From: Allobosea sp. CRIB-10
Lineage (GTDB): Bacteria > Pseudomonadota > Alphaproteobacteria > Rhizobiales > Beijerinckiaceae
Direction of reading: 5' to 3'
DNA: 64,000 bases
Assembly (NCBI RefSeq): GCF_900112185.1
Contig: NZ_FOKP01000017.1
Span: 1-64,000 of the forward strand
Below, in pieces: positions 1 through 8,685 of the stretch. The notes beneath the pieces were generated by a model. That model searched no databases. It saw only the letters and a program-made list of their open reading frames with translations, and was not told where the DNA came from. The position numbers and the translations under genes were made by a program. Numbering within the stretch: the first letter of the stretch is position 1; the number at the start of each line of letters is the position of its first letter.

Positions 1-1
1 C

Positions 2-82
2 GCGACCCGCTACGACAAGCTCGCCAGGAACTATCTGGCCTCGCTCTGCCTCGCCGCTCTCGTCGCCTACTGGCTGCGTTGA
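2..82 (+). CDS. 3' end of an IS5-like transposase (cut by window edge)
   Basis: An open frame entering from the left edge encodes 26 residues and stops at 80–82. The peptide begins ATRYDKLARNYLA and ends AYWLR, which resembles the C-terminus of IS5-family DDE transposases, where an ATRYDK.A.N.LA segment follows the last catalytic region. Only the tail is visible, so it cannot be said whether the element is intact. The terminal inverted repeat could not be identified without the left end. It lies 256 bases upstream of the luxI-type gene, so insertion or local rearrangement may have shaped that locus. Confidence 0.6.
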   Translation, partial: ATRYDKLARNYLASLCLAALVAYWLR

Positions 83-242
83 GTCTCGACCATAGAGAGA
101 TGTCAGCGGCCTTGGAACAACGGCCGCCATGCCGGTTGCGGTGAGGTGAAACCCACCGACTGCGGCGTCGCATCGCGTGCCAATATCTCCAGGCGTGTCC
201 CCTTCGAGGCCCGACCCCTTCTACGCTAGGAACAGCCATTCG

Positions 243-265
243 ATGCCGGCCGAAATCGGCCGCAT
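243..265. promoter_or_regulatory. Imperfect palindrome upstream of luxI
   Basis: GGCCGA (248–253), two A's, then TCGGCC (256–261) form a perfect 6+2+6 inverted repeat. It is extended outward by ATGC (243–246) and GCAT (262–265). It lies about 75–95 bases before the luxI start, immediately upstream of a second palindrome. It could be an operator or a stem-loop in the leader. Function is inferred only from position and symmetry. Confidence 0.35.
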
Positions 266-266
266 C

Positions 267-282
267 TTCCGGAATTCCGGAA
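267..282. promoter_or_regulatory. Perfect 16-bp palindrome upstream of luxI
   Basis: TTCCGGAATTCCGGAA is perfectly self-complementary and lies 57–72 bases before the luxI start codon. lux boxes are typically imperfect 18–20 bp palindromes at about this distance from luxI-type promoters. The sequence differs from the classical lux box, so the binding protein is unknown. It could be a LuxR-type or PraR-type site. Confidence 0.4.
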
Positions 283-338
283 TATCCATGAAACCCGAAA
301 GGAGCCAGCTTTCCCCCGTTGAGCGAGGGGAAGCGGCG

Positions 339-983
339 ATGATTCATGTTATCGATGCCGAAAACCGGCACCTCTACGGCGCCGAATTGGAGCAGCATTT
401 CCGGATCCGGCACCAGATCTATGTCGGCGAGCGCAAATGGATGGCGCTCGAGCGACCCGATGGTCGCGAGGTCGATCAGTTCGACAATGAGGATGCGACC
501 TATCTGCTGGCGCTCGAAAACGGGCGCGTGATCGGCGGCACGCGGCTTGTTCCGACGACATCTCCCCATCTGATGGCGGACGTTTTCCCGTTCCTGGCCG
601 ATGTCCGCGGCATCCAGCGCGGCAGCGATATCGTCGAATGGACGCGCATCTTCGTCGTTCCGGAGCGGCGTGGCAGCGACAGCAAGGTCCTGCATACGGT
701 CCTAGCCGGCATGTTCGAGCATTGTCTGGCCCAGAACATCGCGGCGATCACCGTGGTGATGGAAACTTGGTGGATGCCGCGTTTTCTGGAGCTGGGCTGG
801 GAGGTCCGGCCGCTCGGCCTGCCGACGATGATCGACGGCATGAACTGCGTCGGCACGATCATCACCGTGAGTGAGAGAGCTTATCGCCGCACTCTCGCCT
901 TCAAGGATATCGAAGCGCCCGTCATCCTGTCGCGCCGCGCTGCAAGCAGGACCCCGGGCGAGCGGAGGATCTCGCATGGCTAG
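339..983 (+). CDS. LuxI-family acyl-homoserine lactone synthase
   Basis: Predicted 214-residue autoinducer synthase that would join an acyl donor to S-adenosylmethionine to make a homoserine-lactone signal. Family-invariant residues are present at the expected spacing: R24, W34, D46, D49, R69, E100 and R103 (segments FRIRHQIYVGERKW, EVDQFDNED, GGTRL and VEWTRIF). The usual Phe28 is Tyr28. The ATG at 339 follows a purine-rich GAGGGGAAGCGG and gives the normal family length; the frame is open back to 177, but that extension lacks family similarity. No luxR homologue is visible in the window. The stop overlaps the next small gene by 8 bases. The acyl group cannot be deduced from sequence. Confidence 0.9.
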   Translation: MIHVIDAENRHLYGAELEQHFRIRHQIYVGERKWMALERPDGREVDQFDNEDATYLLALENGRVIGGTRLVPTTSPHLMADVFPFLADVRGIQRGSDIVEWTRIFVVPERRGSDSKVLHTVLAGMFEHCLAQNIAAITVVMETWWMPRFLELGWEVRPLGLPTMIDGMNCVGTIITVSERAYRRTLAFKDIEAPVILSRRAASRTPGERRISHG

Positions 984-1263
984 CCAGCATGACACCGGCA
1001 GCAGCCGGGACAAGATCGAATATGCGCTGGGCCTGCTCACCAACCTCTTGCGCAACCAGCCGGTGCACCAGGAATTGGTGGATGTCGCCTATCGCATGGA
1101 CCTGCCGGATGAGCTCTGGCTCGCGATCCAGATCCTCTCCATGTCGGAGCCGGACCAGGTGAAGCTCAGGGACTTCCTGTTGGTGAATCCCAGTCCGCAA
1201 TTGCAGCGGCTCAACCGGAGCACGCTCGTGCTGACCCAGGACGCGGCGCCGGCCCTCCACTGA
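976..1263 (+). CDS. Small conserved-looking protein coupled to luxI
   Basis: A 95-residue protein that I do not recognise. Its ATG lies inside the end of luxI (8-base overlap), preceded by GCGGAGGA as a good ribosome-binding site, so the two are probably co-translated. It is soluble, predicted mostly helical, with a Leu-rich central part (YALGLLTNLLRNQPVHQEL) and no signal peptide or membrane segment. A role in quorum sensing is plausible only from the coupling. The frame can be extended upstream to 871, but that region is luxI coding sequence in another frame. Confidence 0.65.
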   Translation: MASQHDTGSSRDKIEYALGLLTNLLRNQPVHQELVDVAYRMDLPDELWLAIQILSMSEPDQVKLRDFLLVNPSPQLQRLNRSTLVLTQDAAPALH

Positions 1264-1290
1264 GCCAACGCCAATCGAGGGAATCGCACT

Positions 1291-1330
1291 GTCTTTCCGG
1301 GCCCTTCGCTGCGCGAAGTCCCGGAAAGAC
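1291..1330. terminator. Strong hairpin between convergent genes
   Basis: GTCTTTCCGGG (1291–1301) pairs perfectly with CCCGGAAAGAC (1320–1330), and an inner CTTCGC/GCGAAG pair closes the loop. It sits between the end of the plus-strand luxI pair and the end of the minus-strand XRE gene, so it is probably a shared bidirectional transcription stop. There is no U-run on either side, so factor-independent termination is not certain. It could also be a REP-type palindrome. Confidence 0.5.
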
Positions 1331-1365
1331 GATGTGCCTCCGCGGGAGGCCGGCGATTCAGTGCA

Positions 1366-1785
1366 TCACTGCTCGATGGTATCGATCGGGGCGTCGCCGA
1401 GCGACTCGACGAGATCGACGATGCGGCGGCGCACGCGCGGGCTCTTGATCCGTACGAACGCCTTGGTCAGTTGCACGCCTTCGCTCGTGGCGAGGAAGTC
1501 GGCGACATAGGTCGTGGCCGGTGCTTCGGCGAAGCCGTTCCCGATCGTGTCGTCGGTCGGGGCGCCGTCGAAGAAGAAGGCGACGGGCACGCCCAGCATT
1601 TTTGAAATCTGCTGCAGGCGGCTCGCGCTGATCCGATTGGTGCCCTTTTCGTATTTCTGGACCTGCTGGAAGGTGAGGCCGAGCGCCTCGCCCAGTTTCT
1701 CCTGGCTGACGCCGGCGAGCATGCGGCGCATGCGGACACGGCTGCCGACATGACGATCTATCGGATTTGGTACTTTTTTCAGCAT
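1366..1785 (-). CDS. praR: XRE-family regulator, PraR/PhrR type
   Basis: A 139-residue DNA-binding protein with an XRE/Cro helix-turn-helix at about residues 16–70 (GSRVRMRRMLAGVSQEKLGE…QVQKYEKGTNRISASRLQQI). The tail of about 65 residues matches the layout of rhizobial PhrR/PraR proteins. PraR of Rhizobium leguminosarum and Azorhizobium represses quorum-sensing and surface-attachment genes, which is notable because a luxI gene converges on it here. It lies downstream of lnt on the same strand, 103 bases away, the place where phrR occurs in other rhizobia. A two-tier hairpin lies in its leader. Assignment to the PraR subgroup is from architecture and context, not alignment. Confidence 0.8.
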   Translation of the reverse strand: MLKKVPNPIDRHVGSRVRMRRMLAGVSQEKLGEALGLTFQQVQKYEKGTNRISASRLQQISKMLGVPVAFFFDGAPTDDTIGNGFAEAPATTYVADFLATSEGVQLTKAFVRIKSPRVRRRIVDLVESLGDAPIDTIEQ

Positions 1786-1813
1786 GTTGGCCGGTCCCCT
1801 TTTTCTTTCCGTT

Positions 1814-1844
1814 CAGACCGTCGGCGGCCCGAAGGCCCGGTCTG
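1814..1844 (-). other. Leader hairpin upstream of the XRE gene
   Basis: CAGACC (1814–1819) pairs with GGTCTG (1839–1844), and within it GGCC (1826–1829) pairs with GGCC (1834–1837) around a CGAA loop. Read on the minus strand, it lies 29–59 bases before the XRE start codon and is followed by A-rich sequence, not a U-run. It might be a lnt read-through barrier, an mRNA leader structure or an autoregulatory site. Confidence 0.35.
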
Positions 1845-1888
1845 ACCGGCTGTTTGGCGGTCGCCCCGTAAGAAAGTTCCAAATGGGA

Positions 1889-3487
1889 TCACCGTCGTCG
1901 CATTATTACTCCAGCGAGCAATAGGCTGGCAACTACACCCGCAAAGAAAAGGTCGCCGAAGCGGGAATAGGGCGTCGCGGCACCGGCACGGGGAAGGGAG
2001 GTGTCGAGCACGCCCGTTTCGCTGAGCGGCAGCGCCGCGCGGATTCGGCCGTAATGGTCGACGACCGCCGAGATGCCGGTATTGGCGACGCGCACCAGCG
2101 GCAGGCCTTCCTCGATGGCGCGCAGGCGCGCCTGGGCGAGGTGCTGATAGGGACCACTGGTCTGCCCGAACCAGCCGTCATTGGTGAGGTTGAGCATGAA
2201 GCCCGGCCGGGGGCCGCTCGGCATCGCCGCACCCGGGAAGATCACCTCGTAGCAGATCAGGCTCGCGGCGGGTGGCAGGCCGCGGATCGACAGGGGCGTG
2301 CGGCGATTGCCCGACGCGAAGCCACCGGGGACCGAGACGAACTCCGACAGACCGAGGGCGCGGATCAGCCGGTCGAGAAAGGGCGGCAGGTATTCGCCGA
2401 ACGGGACGAGGTGCACCTTGTCGTAGCTGCCGGTGATCACGCCCTCGTCGTTCACCACCTGGATCGAGTTGTAGATCGGCGGCCGGCTCTCGCCCGGTAG
2501 CGTCTCGCCGGCGCGGGCCGCCCCCGTGATCAACGTCGTGTTCGGTGGCAGCAAGGCGGCGATCCGCGCCAGCGCCTGCGGCGTGCGCCCGAGCAGGAAG
2601 GGGAAGGCTGATTCCGGCCAGATCAGATGGGTCACATCCTGCACGCCTGAGGTCGACGGGCCGGTCGCCCGATCGCTCAGCGTCAGGTAGTGTGACAGGA
2701 TCATCTCGCTGTTGCGTGGGCTGAACTTGGCGTCCTGGGGCAGGTTCGGTTGCATCAGCCGCAATTTCACCCCGTTCACCGCCGGAACCGGTTCGGCCGG
2801 CACGCGCCAGGCGCCGAAGCCGGCCATGACCGCCAGCAGAAGGGCGGCGAACACAGGTGCCCGCCAGCGTTCCGCATCGGTTTCGCCAGTGCAGAGCACG
2901 GCCGGTGCGGCGCCGATCGCGACCGCGAGTGCCGTCAGCCCATAGAGCCCGATCAGGCTGGCGCTCTGGGCCAGCCAGCTCGGTCCGGCCAGCATCATGC
3001 CGTAGACGTTCCAGGGAAAGCCGGTGAGGACATGGCCGCGCAGCCATTCGCTCAGTGCCAGCGCCGCGGCCAGGACGAGGATGCGCCCTGCCCCCATGGG
3101 CCAGATCGCCCGCGCCAGGGCAAAGCCCGCGGCCGGGAAGACGGCGAGGAAGGCCGGCAGGGCGACGACGCCGAGCGGCATCGCCCAGGCGAACTTGTCG
3201 GCCTCGACCAGGAAGGCGGCGCCGAGCCACCACAGCCCGGCGAGATGATAGCCGAAGCCCCACCACCAGCCGGCGCTTGCGGCCGCCCACAGACGTCCGC
3301 GAGCGGTCTGCGCGACCGAGCCGTCGATCAGCCAGACCGCGGCGGTCATCGGCACGACCATCAGAGGCCACAGGTCGAGCGGCGCCAGCGCCAGCGCCCC
3401 GCTCGCGCCACACAAGAGAGCGATCAGCCGGCGCGGCCAGCCCCAAGCGAGGATGACGCGGTCGGCCAGCACCGACAGCTTGGTCAT
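1889..3487 (-). CDS. lnt: Apolipoprotein N-acyltransferase Lnt
   Basis: This 532-residue inner-membrane enzyme adds the third acyl chain to the N-terminal cysteine of lipoproteins. About six hydrophobic segments fill residues 20–230, followed by a periplasmic nitrilase-type domain. The catalytic triad is visible as E292 (LIWPES), K357 (YDKVHLVPFGEYLPP) and C412 (SLICYE), matching E. coli Glu267/Lys335/Cys387. A C-terminal hydrophobic helix closes the protein. The start overlaps the stop of the CorC-like gene by 4 bases, so it is translationally coupled within the phoH–ybeY–corC–lnt run. Confidence 0.96.
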   Translation of the reverse strand: MTKLSVLADRVILAWGWPRRLIALLCGASGALALAPLDLWPLMVVPMTAAVWLIDGSVAQTARGRLWAAASAGWWWGFGYHLAGLWWLGAAFLVEADKFAWAMPLGVVALPAFLAVFPAAGFALARAIWPMGAGRILVLAAALALSEWLRGHVLTGFPWNVYGMMLAGPSWLAQSASLIGLYGLTALAVAIGAAPAVLCTGETDAERWRAPVFAALLLAVMAGFGAWRVPAEPVPAVNGVKLRLMQPNLPQDAKFSPRNSEMILSHYLTLSDRATGPSTSGVQDVTHLIWPESAFPFLLGRTPQALARIAALLPPNTTLITGAARAGETLPGESRPPIYNSIQVVNDEGVITGSYDKVHLVPFGEYLPPFLDRLIRALGLSEFVSVPGGFASGNRRTPLSIRGLPPAASLICYEVIFPGAAMPSGPRPGFMLNLTNDGWFGQTSGPYQHLAQARLRAIEEGLPLVRVANTGISAVVDHYGRIRAALPLSETGVLDTSLPRAGAATPYSRFGDLFFAGVVASLLLAGVIMRRR

Positions 3488-4479
3488 GCGGCGTCCGGCG
3501 CGGCTGGCGGCTGCTCGGCCACTGCGGGGACGCGGCGATGGATGCGCAAGCGCTTGACCCGGCGCGGATCGGCGTCGAGCACCTCGAATTCGAGGTCCTC
3601 CGGCCCCTTGATCAGTTCGCCGCGCACCGGCACCCGGCCGGCCAGGGTCACGATCAGCCCGCCGAGCGTATCGACCTCCTCGGCGACCTCGGCGCTCGAC
3701 AGGTCGATTCCCGTGGCTTCCTTCAACTCGTCGAGCGTGGCGCGGGCATCGGCGATATAGCGGTTCTCGCCGGCTGGAGCGATCGCAGGGGCTTCGTCGA
3801 GATCATGCTCGTCCTCGATGTCGCCGACGACGATCTCGACCAGGTCCTCGATCGAGATCAGCCCATCGGTGCCGCCATATTCGTCGATCACCAGGGCGAT
3901 ATGGGTGCGCGTCGCCTGCATCCGGACGAGAAGGTCGACCGCCGGCATGGAGGGCGGCACATAGAGCACCGGCCGCAGGATCTTGGCCTGGGCCAGCGTC
4001 ATCGAGAGGTCGATGGCGCCAAGGCTCGGCCCGGTGCCAGCCTCGGCTTCGCCGCGCAGCTTCCGGCCCGGCTTGGCCCGGGCGGCGATGAAGTCGAGGA
4101 AGTCGCGGATATGGATCATCCCGCGGGGGTCGTCGAGCGACTCGCCATAGACCGGCAGGCGCGAATGGCCGGCGGTGCGGAACAGGGCGAGCAGGTCGCC
4201 GAGCGTCGCCTCCGAGGAGACCGCGATGACGTCGGCGCGCGGCACCATCACGTCGGCCACGCGGCGCTCGCGCAGGCTCAGCACGTTCGAGAGCATCGCC
4301 CGCTCTTGCGGGGAAAGGTCGGTGACCCCGCCGCCATCCTGCGCCAGCGCCTCGGTGATGTCCTCGCGGATCGAGCCGCCATGGCGCAGGCCGAGCCGGT
4401 CGAGGAACTGGCCGAGCCAGTGCGACAGGCCGCGGCCTGATGGTTCCGACGATGAGGTAGATCGTGTGTCGTCGCTCAT
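3484..4479 (-). CDS. CorC/TlyC-like CBS-domain protein
   Basis: A 331-residue cytoplasmic protein with tandem CBS domains (about residues 70–130 and 165–225) and a C-terminal CorC/HlyC domain (about 245–320). Characteristic segments are [20 protein letters not shown] and [15 protein letters not shown]. It lacks the N-terminal DUF21 membrane domain, as in E. coli CorC (YbeX), which acts in Mg/Co handling and ribosome-linked physiology. It overlaps ybeY upstream and lnt downstream by 4 bases each, reproducing the ybeZ-ybeY-ybeX-lnt order of enterobacteria. Older names such as haemolysin C are misleading. Confidence 0.92.
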   Translation of the reverse strand: MSDDTRSTSSSEPSGRGLSHWLGQFLDRLGLRHGGSIREDITEALAQDGGGVTDLSPQERAMLSNVLSLRERRVADVMVPRADVIAVSSEATLGDLLALFRTAGHSRLPVYGESLDDPRGMIHIRDFLDFIAARAKPGRKLRGEAEAGTGPSLGAIDLSMTLAQAKILRPVLYVPPSMPAVDLLVRMQATRTHIALVIDEYGGTDGLISIEDLVEIVVGDIEDEHDLDEAPAIAPAGENRYIADARATLDELKEATGIDLSSAEVAEEVDTLGGLIVTLAGRVPVRGELIKGPEDLEFEVLDADPRRVKRLRIHRRVPAVAEQPPAAPDAA

Positions 4480-5075
4480 GACGCTGGCGGGGGCTTCTTG
4501 GTCTTGGCCGCGGGGCGGGGCTGCATGGGTTCCGGCTCCGAGCCGGCATAGGGATCGGCGATGCCGAGCCGGGCGAGCGCCGCGGTCTCCAGCGCTTCCA
4601 TGCGCTGCGCCTGATCCTCGGTCTCGTGATCCTCGCCGACGAGGTGCAGCAGGCCGTGGATCACGAGATGGCTGAGATGATCGCCGACGGATTTCTCTTC
4701 GGCCTGCGCCTCCCGGACGATCGTCTCGAAGGCGAGCACGATGTCGCCGATCACCGGGCTAGAGGCGATCCGCTGGGGCGGCGCGGCCGGGAAGGACAGG
4801 ACATTGGTCGCCTTGTCGAAGCCGCGCCAGTCGCGGTTGACGATGCGGATGCGCTTGTCGTCGGTGAGCAGCAGGCTGAGCTCGGCGCCGGGCAGCGGCT
4901 TGACCGGCGCCAGCGCCAGTCCGACGTCGATGGCGGCGAGGATGCGCGGTCGCAAATCCTCGATCTCGCGCCACTTCCGCGATTGTATGCGAATATCGAG
5001 CGTGGGCCCGCTTGGGTCGGGCTCCGAAGTTTCGGTTCGCGGCGCTGAGCGCCGCGAACGAGGTCGGTCGGTCAT
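4476..5075 (-). CDS. ybeY: Endoribonuclease YbeY
   Basis: A 199-residue YbeY, the zinc-dependent factor needed for 16S rRNA 3'-end processing and ribosome quality control. The metal motif is visible as HGLLHLVGEDH within residues about 138–150, matching HxxxHxxxxxH. The core is flanked by an N-terminal extension of about 30 polar residues and a Pro/Lys-rich tail, making it longer than the 155-residue E. coli protein. It overlaps phoH and the CorC-like gene by 4 bases each. Confidence 0.95.
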   Translation of the reverse strand: MTDRPRSRRSAPRTETSEPDPSGPTLDIRIQSRKWREIEDLRPRILAAIDVGLALAPVKPLPGAELSLLLTDDKRIRIVNRDWRGFDKATNVLSFPAAPPQRIASSPVIGDIVLAFETIVREAQAEEKSVGDHLSHLVIHGLLHLVGEDHETEDQAQRMEALETAALARLGIADPYAGSEPEPMQPRPAAKTKKPPPAS

Positions 5076-6238
5076 CGCGGCCGCTCCCGCGACAGCATGC
5101 GCTTCAGCCCGTCGGCATCGCCCTCGACCGGCTGATCCGGCGCAGGCAGGGCGGCAAGCCGCGCCTCGCGCTCGTCGCGCTCCTTTCGGGAGGCGTCCTC
5201 ATAGGCCATGACGATGCGGCGCACGAGCGCGTGGCGGACGACGTCGCCCTCCTCGAAGCGGGCATGGCCGACGCCCTCGACGCCCGAGAGCAGCCGCACC
5301 GCCTCGACCAGGCCGGAGCGCTGGCCCGGCGGCAGGTCGATCTGCGAGGGGTCGCCGGTAATGATCATGCGCGAGCCCTCGCCCAGGCGGGTGAGGAACA
5401 TCTTCATCTGCACGGAGGTAGCGTTCTGCGCTTCGTCGAGCAGCACCACGGCATTGCTCAGCGTCCTCCCGCGCATGAAGGCGAGCGGCGCGATCTCGAT
5501 CATGCCGGTCTGCAAAGCGCGCTCGACATGGCGCGCCTCCATGAAGTCGTTGAGCGCGTCGTAGATCGGCCGCAGATACGGATCGACCTTCTCGCGCATG
5601 TCGCCGGGCAGGAAGCCCAGGCGCTCGCCGGCCTCGACCGCCGGGCGCGACAGCACCATGCGCTCGACCACGCCCTGCTCGATCAGCGAGACGGCATGGC
5701 CGACCGCGAGCCAGGTCTTGCCGGTGCCGGCCGGGCCTTCGGCAAGGACGAGCTCATGGCGCTTGAGCTGGCGGAGGTATGCGTCCTGCGCCGCGTTGCG
5801 GGCCCGGACCGGGCCGCGCTTACGCGTCACCACCGCGTCGAATGCGGCTTTGCCGGCATTGTCGGAGGGGAAGAGCGAGCGCTGCGCATTGCTCTCTTCG
5901 ATCGCACCGTCGACCTCGCCGAGATTGACGGCGGCGCCGGTCTTGGCGCGGGCATAGAGCGTGCGCAGGACGCGGCTCGCCTGCTCGGCGGTCTCGCGCG
6001 GCCCCTTGATGGTGACATGGTTGCCGTTCGGGGCGACGACGACGCCGAGACGCCGCTCCAGATGCGCCAGGTTCTGGTCGTAATGACCGAAGACCAGGCT
6101 GGCGGTCTGGTTGTTGTCGAAGGTGAGTTCGACTTCCGCGCCGGGCAGGCCGTCGCGCGTCAGCGCCTCGTCGCGGCGGCCGCCGCGCTCGGCTCTCGGA
6201 TTGAATTGATCGGCCTGGGCCAATGCCATTGTCTCCAC
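5072..6238 (-). CDS. phoH: PhoH-family ATPase (YbeZ type)
   Basis: A 388-residue PhoH-like P-loop ATPase, the usual partner of YbeY in RNA processing. The nucleotide site is [11 protein letters not shown] (about residues 166–176), with a Walker B-like [10 protein letters not shown] further on and the family motif [11 protein letters not shown]. The N-terminal 130 residues have the KH-like region seen in YbeZ proteins. The start at 6238 (METMALAQ) is followed 9 bases later by another ATG, so the exact start is open. An 81-base gap separates it from miaB. Confidence 0.93.
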   Translation of the reverse strand: METMALAQADQFNPRAERGGRRDEALTRDGLPGAEVELTFDNNQTASLVFGHYDQNLAHLERRLGVVVAPNGNHVTIKGPRETAEQASRVLRTLYARAKTGAAVNLGEVDGAIEESNAQRSLFPSDNAGKAAFDAVVTRKRGPVRARNAAQDAYLRQLKRHELVLAEGPAGTGKTWLAVGHAVSLIEQGVVERMVLSRPAVEAGERLGFLPGDMREKVDPYLRPIYDALNDFMEARHVERALQTGMIEIAPLAFMRGRTLSNAVVLLDEAQNATSVQMKMFLTRLGEGSRMIITGDPSQIDLPPGQRSGLVEAVRLLSGVEGVGHARFEEGDVVRHALVRRIVMAYEDASRKERDEREARLAALPAPDQPVEGDADGLKRMLSRERPR

Positions 6239-6319
6239 TGGGAATGAGTCGGACAGGCGCAGTCAAAAACCTTCACCACAACGCCGACGCCATCTTGACG
6301 CTACGCACCCCAACCGTCT

Positions 6320-7678
6320 TCAGGCAGCCAGATCCGGCTGCTCGACCGCGTGGCCGAACAGCGAATTCGAGCCGGCGCGTTCGATCTCGACCAGGACGCG
6401 ATCGCCGATCCGGTGCGTCGCGCTCTCGATCTGGACCGCCTGCATATAGGGCGTCTTGCCGGCGAGCTGGCCGGGATGCCGGCCGGTCCGCTCGAGCAGC
6501 ACCTCGACGGTGCGCCCCACCATGGCGTGATTGAACTCCTGCCGGTGCTGCTCGACCAGGGCCTGCAGCCGATGGAGCCGCTCGTCCATCACCGCGAGCG
6601 GGACCTGCTCGGAGAGCTCGGCCGCCGGCGTGCCGGGGCGCGGCGAATATTTGAACGAATAGGCCGAGGCGAAGCGGATATCGGCGATCAGCCGCAGCGT
6701 CTCCTCGAAATCGGCATCGCTCTCGCCTGGGAAGCCGACGATGAAGTCCGAGGACAACGCGATGTCGGGTCGCGCGGCGCGGATCCGGTCGATCAGCCGG
6801 CGATATTCGTCGCCAGTGTGCTTGCGGTTCATCGCCGAGAGGATGCGATCCGATCCGGCCTGCACCGGCAGATGCAGGAACGGCATCACCTGCGGCAGGT
6901 CGCGATGGGCTGCGATCAGCTCATCGTCCATGTCGCGCGGGTGACTCGTGGTGTAGCGGATGCGGGCTATGCCCGGCACCTCGGCGATCCGGTGCATCAA
7001 TTGCGCCAGGGTCCAGACCCGGCCATCCGGCCCCTCGCCGTGATAGGCGTTGACGTTCTGGCCGAGCAGCGAGACGTCCTGCACGCCGGCCTGCGCCAGC
7101 CGCTCGACCTCGGCGATCACCTGCGCGACCGGGCGCGAGAATTCGGCGCCGCGCGTATAGGGCACGACGCAGAAGGCGCAGAATTTGTCGCAGCCTTCCT
7201 GCACGGTGACGAAGGCCGAGATGCCGCGGGCGACGATCGCTGCCGGCTTCGGCGCCGGCAGATGGCCGAATTTGTCCTCGGGCGGCAATTCGGTGTCGAC
7301 GACGCGGCCACGCTTCGCCTGGGCGAGCAGCTCGGGCAGGCGGTGATAGGTCTGCGGGCCGATGACGAGGTCGACGGCCGGCTGGCGCCGCTGGATCTCG
7401 GCGCCCTCCGCCTGCGCGACGCAGCCGGCGACGACGAGCGTGGTCTCGCGCCCGTCCGCCTTGCGCTCGCGCTTCAGGTCGCGCAGCTTGCCGAGCTCGG
7501 TATAGACCTTGTGGGCCGCCCGCTCGCGGATATGGCAGGTGTTGAGCAGGATGAGGTCGGCGTCGTCAGGCGTCGCAGTCTCGACATAGCCCTGCTGGCC
7601 GAGGACGTCGGCCATGCGCTGGCCGTCATAGACGTTCATCTGGCAGCCATAGGACTTGATGTGGACTTTCTTCATCAA
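6320..7678 (-). CDS. miaB: tRNA-2-methylthio-N6-dimethylallyladenosine synthase MiaB
   Basis: A 452-residue methylthiotransferase that modifies adenosine 37 of tRNAs reading UNN codons. It has the N-terminal iron–sulphur site cysteines ([22 protein letters not shown]), the radical-SAM motif CDKFCAFC near residue 158 and a C-terminal TRAM domain (from about residue 380). Two ATGs are adjacent at the start (MMKKVHIK), so 7675 is an alternative. It belongs to a minus-strand run with plsC upstream (123-base gap) and phoH downstream. Confidence 0.96.
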   Translation of the reverse strand: MMKKVHIKSYGCQMNVYDGQRMADVLGQQGYVETATPDDADLILLNTCHIRERAAHKVYTELGKLRDLKRERKADGRETTLVVAGCVAQAEGAEIQRRQPAVDLVIGPQTYHRLPELLAQAKRGRVVDTELPPEDKFGHLPAPKPAAIVARGISAFVTVQEGCDKFCAFCVVPYTRGAEFSRPVAQVIAEVERLAQAGVQDVSLLGQNVNAYHGEGPDGRVWTLAQLMHRIAEVPGIARIRYTTSHPRDMDDELIAAHRDLPQVMPFLHLPVQAGSDRILSAMNRKHTGDEYRRLIDRIRAARPDIALSSDFIVGFPGESDADFEETLRLIADIRFASAYSFKYSPRPGTPAAELSEQVPLAVMDERLHRLQALVEQHRQEFNHAMVGRTVEVLLERTGRHPGQLAGKTPYMQAVQIESATHRIGDRVLVEIERAGSNSLFGHAVEQPDLAA

Positions 7679-7801
7679 CGCTGATCCGGCCTCAACCGCG
7701 TCTCCTTATCCCAATCGCCTCGTGGATGGGAATCATATCGCCGCCAGCAGTCACCACGCAATATCCGGGCCGCAACACTCCGCAGCCGATGCGAATCTGG
7801 C

Positions 7802-8599
7802 TCAGCCGCGTGACCGGCCGGTGACGGCCTCCTGCCTTGCGCGCCGGATCGAGATCTCGGCGAGGCGCGTCGCCTCCTTGCGCGAGAGCTTGCGGCCCAT
7901 CCGGATCGGCTCGCCCCAGGCGAGCTCGACGTCGATGGCGCCGGAATTGATCATCGCCTGCAAATGCGGCGCGAGTTCGGTGTCGCCATACCAGGCCAGC
8001 GCCGAGCGCTCGGCCCGCCCGCCGCGCAGGCCGTGGAAGCCGGTATAGGTGATGCAGAGCGGATAGACCGTCGTCTCGGACTCGTCCGCGCCGCGCACGG
8101 CTTCGTGAGCGGCGCCGAGCAAGGAAGAGCGCAGCGGCACGATACGCGTGCCGTCGCCGGTCGTGCCCTCGGCGAAGAGCACCACCGATTGCCCGTCCTG
8201 CAGCCGCTTGCCCATCTCGCTGGCGACGCCGGCGGTGGCGCCGCGCCGCATCCGGTCGATGAAGACGGTGCGCTGCAGCGTCGAGAGCCAGCCGATCACC
8301 GGCCAGGTCGCGACCTCGGCCTTGGCGACGAAGGAGAGCGGCCCCGTCGTGCCGATGACGGGGATGTCGAGCCAGGAGATGTGGTTGGCGACGATCAGCC
8401 CGCCCTCTCCCGGCCGGGGAGCCTCGCCCCGAGCGGTGATTCGCACGCCGAAGCTGCGGCAGACCAGCTTCTGGAACAGCCGGGTGAAATAGAACGGCCG
8501 CCCGAAACGCATTGCGACGAGCTGAGGCGGGATCAGGACGAGCGTGCCGAGGACGAGCAGCGCGAGCCGCGCCATGGCGCCGGGACGGAGGCCTTTCAT
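7802..8599 (-). CDS. plsC: 1-acyl-sn-glycerol-3-phosphate acyltransferase (PlsC family)
   Basis: A 265-residue membrane-bound acyltransferase of phospholipid synthesis. It has an N-terminal hydrophobic helix (about residues 8–28) and the family motifs NHISWLD (HxxxxD, catalytic), FVAKAEV and FAEGTTGDG (the variant of FPEGTRS). It sits between rimI (86 bases upstream) and miaB, the arrangement seen in many rhizobia. PlsC-like proteins in this position can also be ornithine-lipid OlsA-type enzymes, and sequence alone does not separate the two. Confidence 0.85.
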   Translation of the reverse strand: MKGLRPGAMARLALLVLGTLVLIPPQLVAMRFGRPFYFTRLFQKLVCRSFGVRITARGEAPRPGEGGLIVANHISWLDIPVIGTTGPLSFVAKAEVATWPVIGWLSTLQRTVFIDRMRRGATAGVASEMGKRLQDGQSVVLFAEGTTGDGTRIVPLRSSLLGAAHEAVRGADESETTVYPLCITYTGFHGLRGGRAERSALAWYGDTELAPHLQAMINSGAIDVELAWGEPIRMGRKLSRKEATRLAEISIRRARQEAVTGRSRG

Positions 8600-8685
8600 G
8601 CTGGGCCGTTCATTCTCTGAGTTGGCGCCCCGGTTTGCGATCCCGGCTATAATCGGGCTTGTCGCAGGCGTCTACGTCGCTCGGT

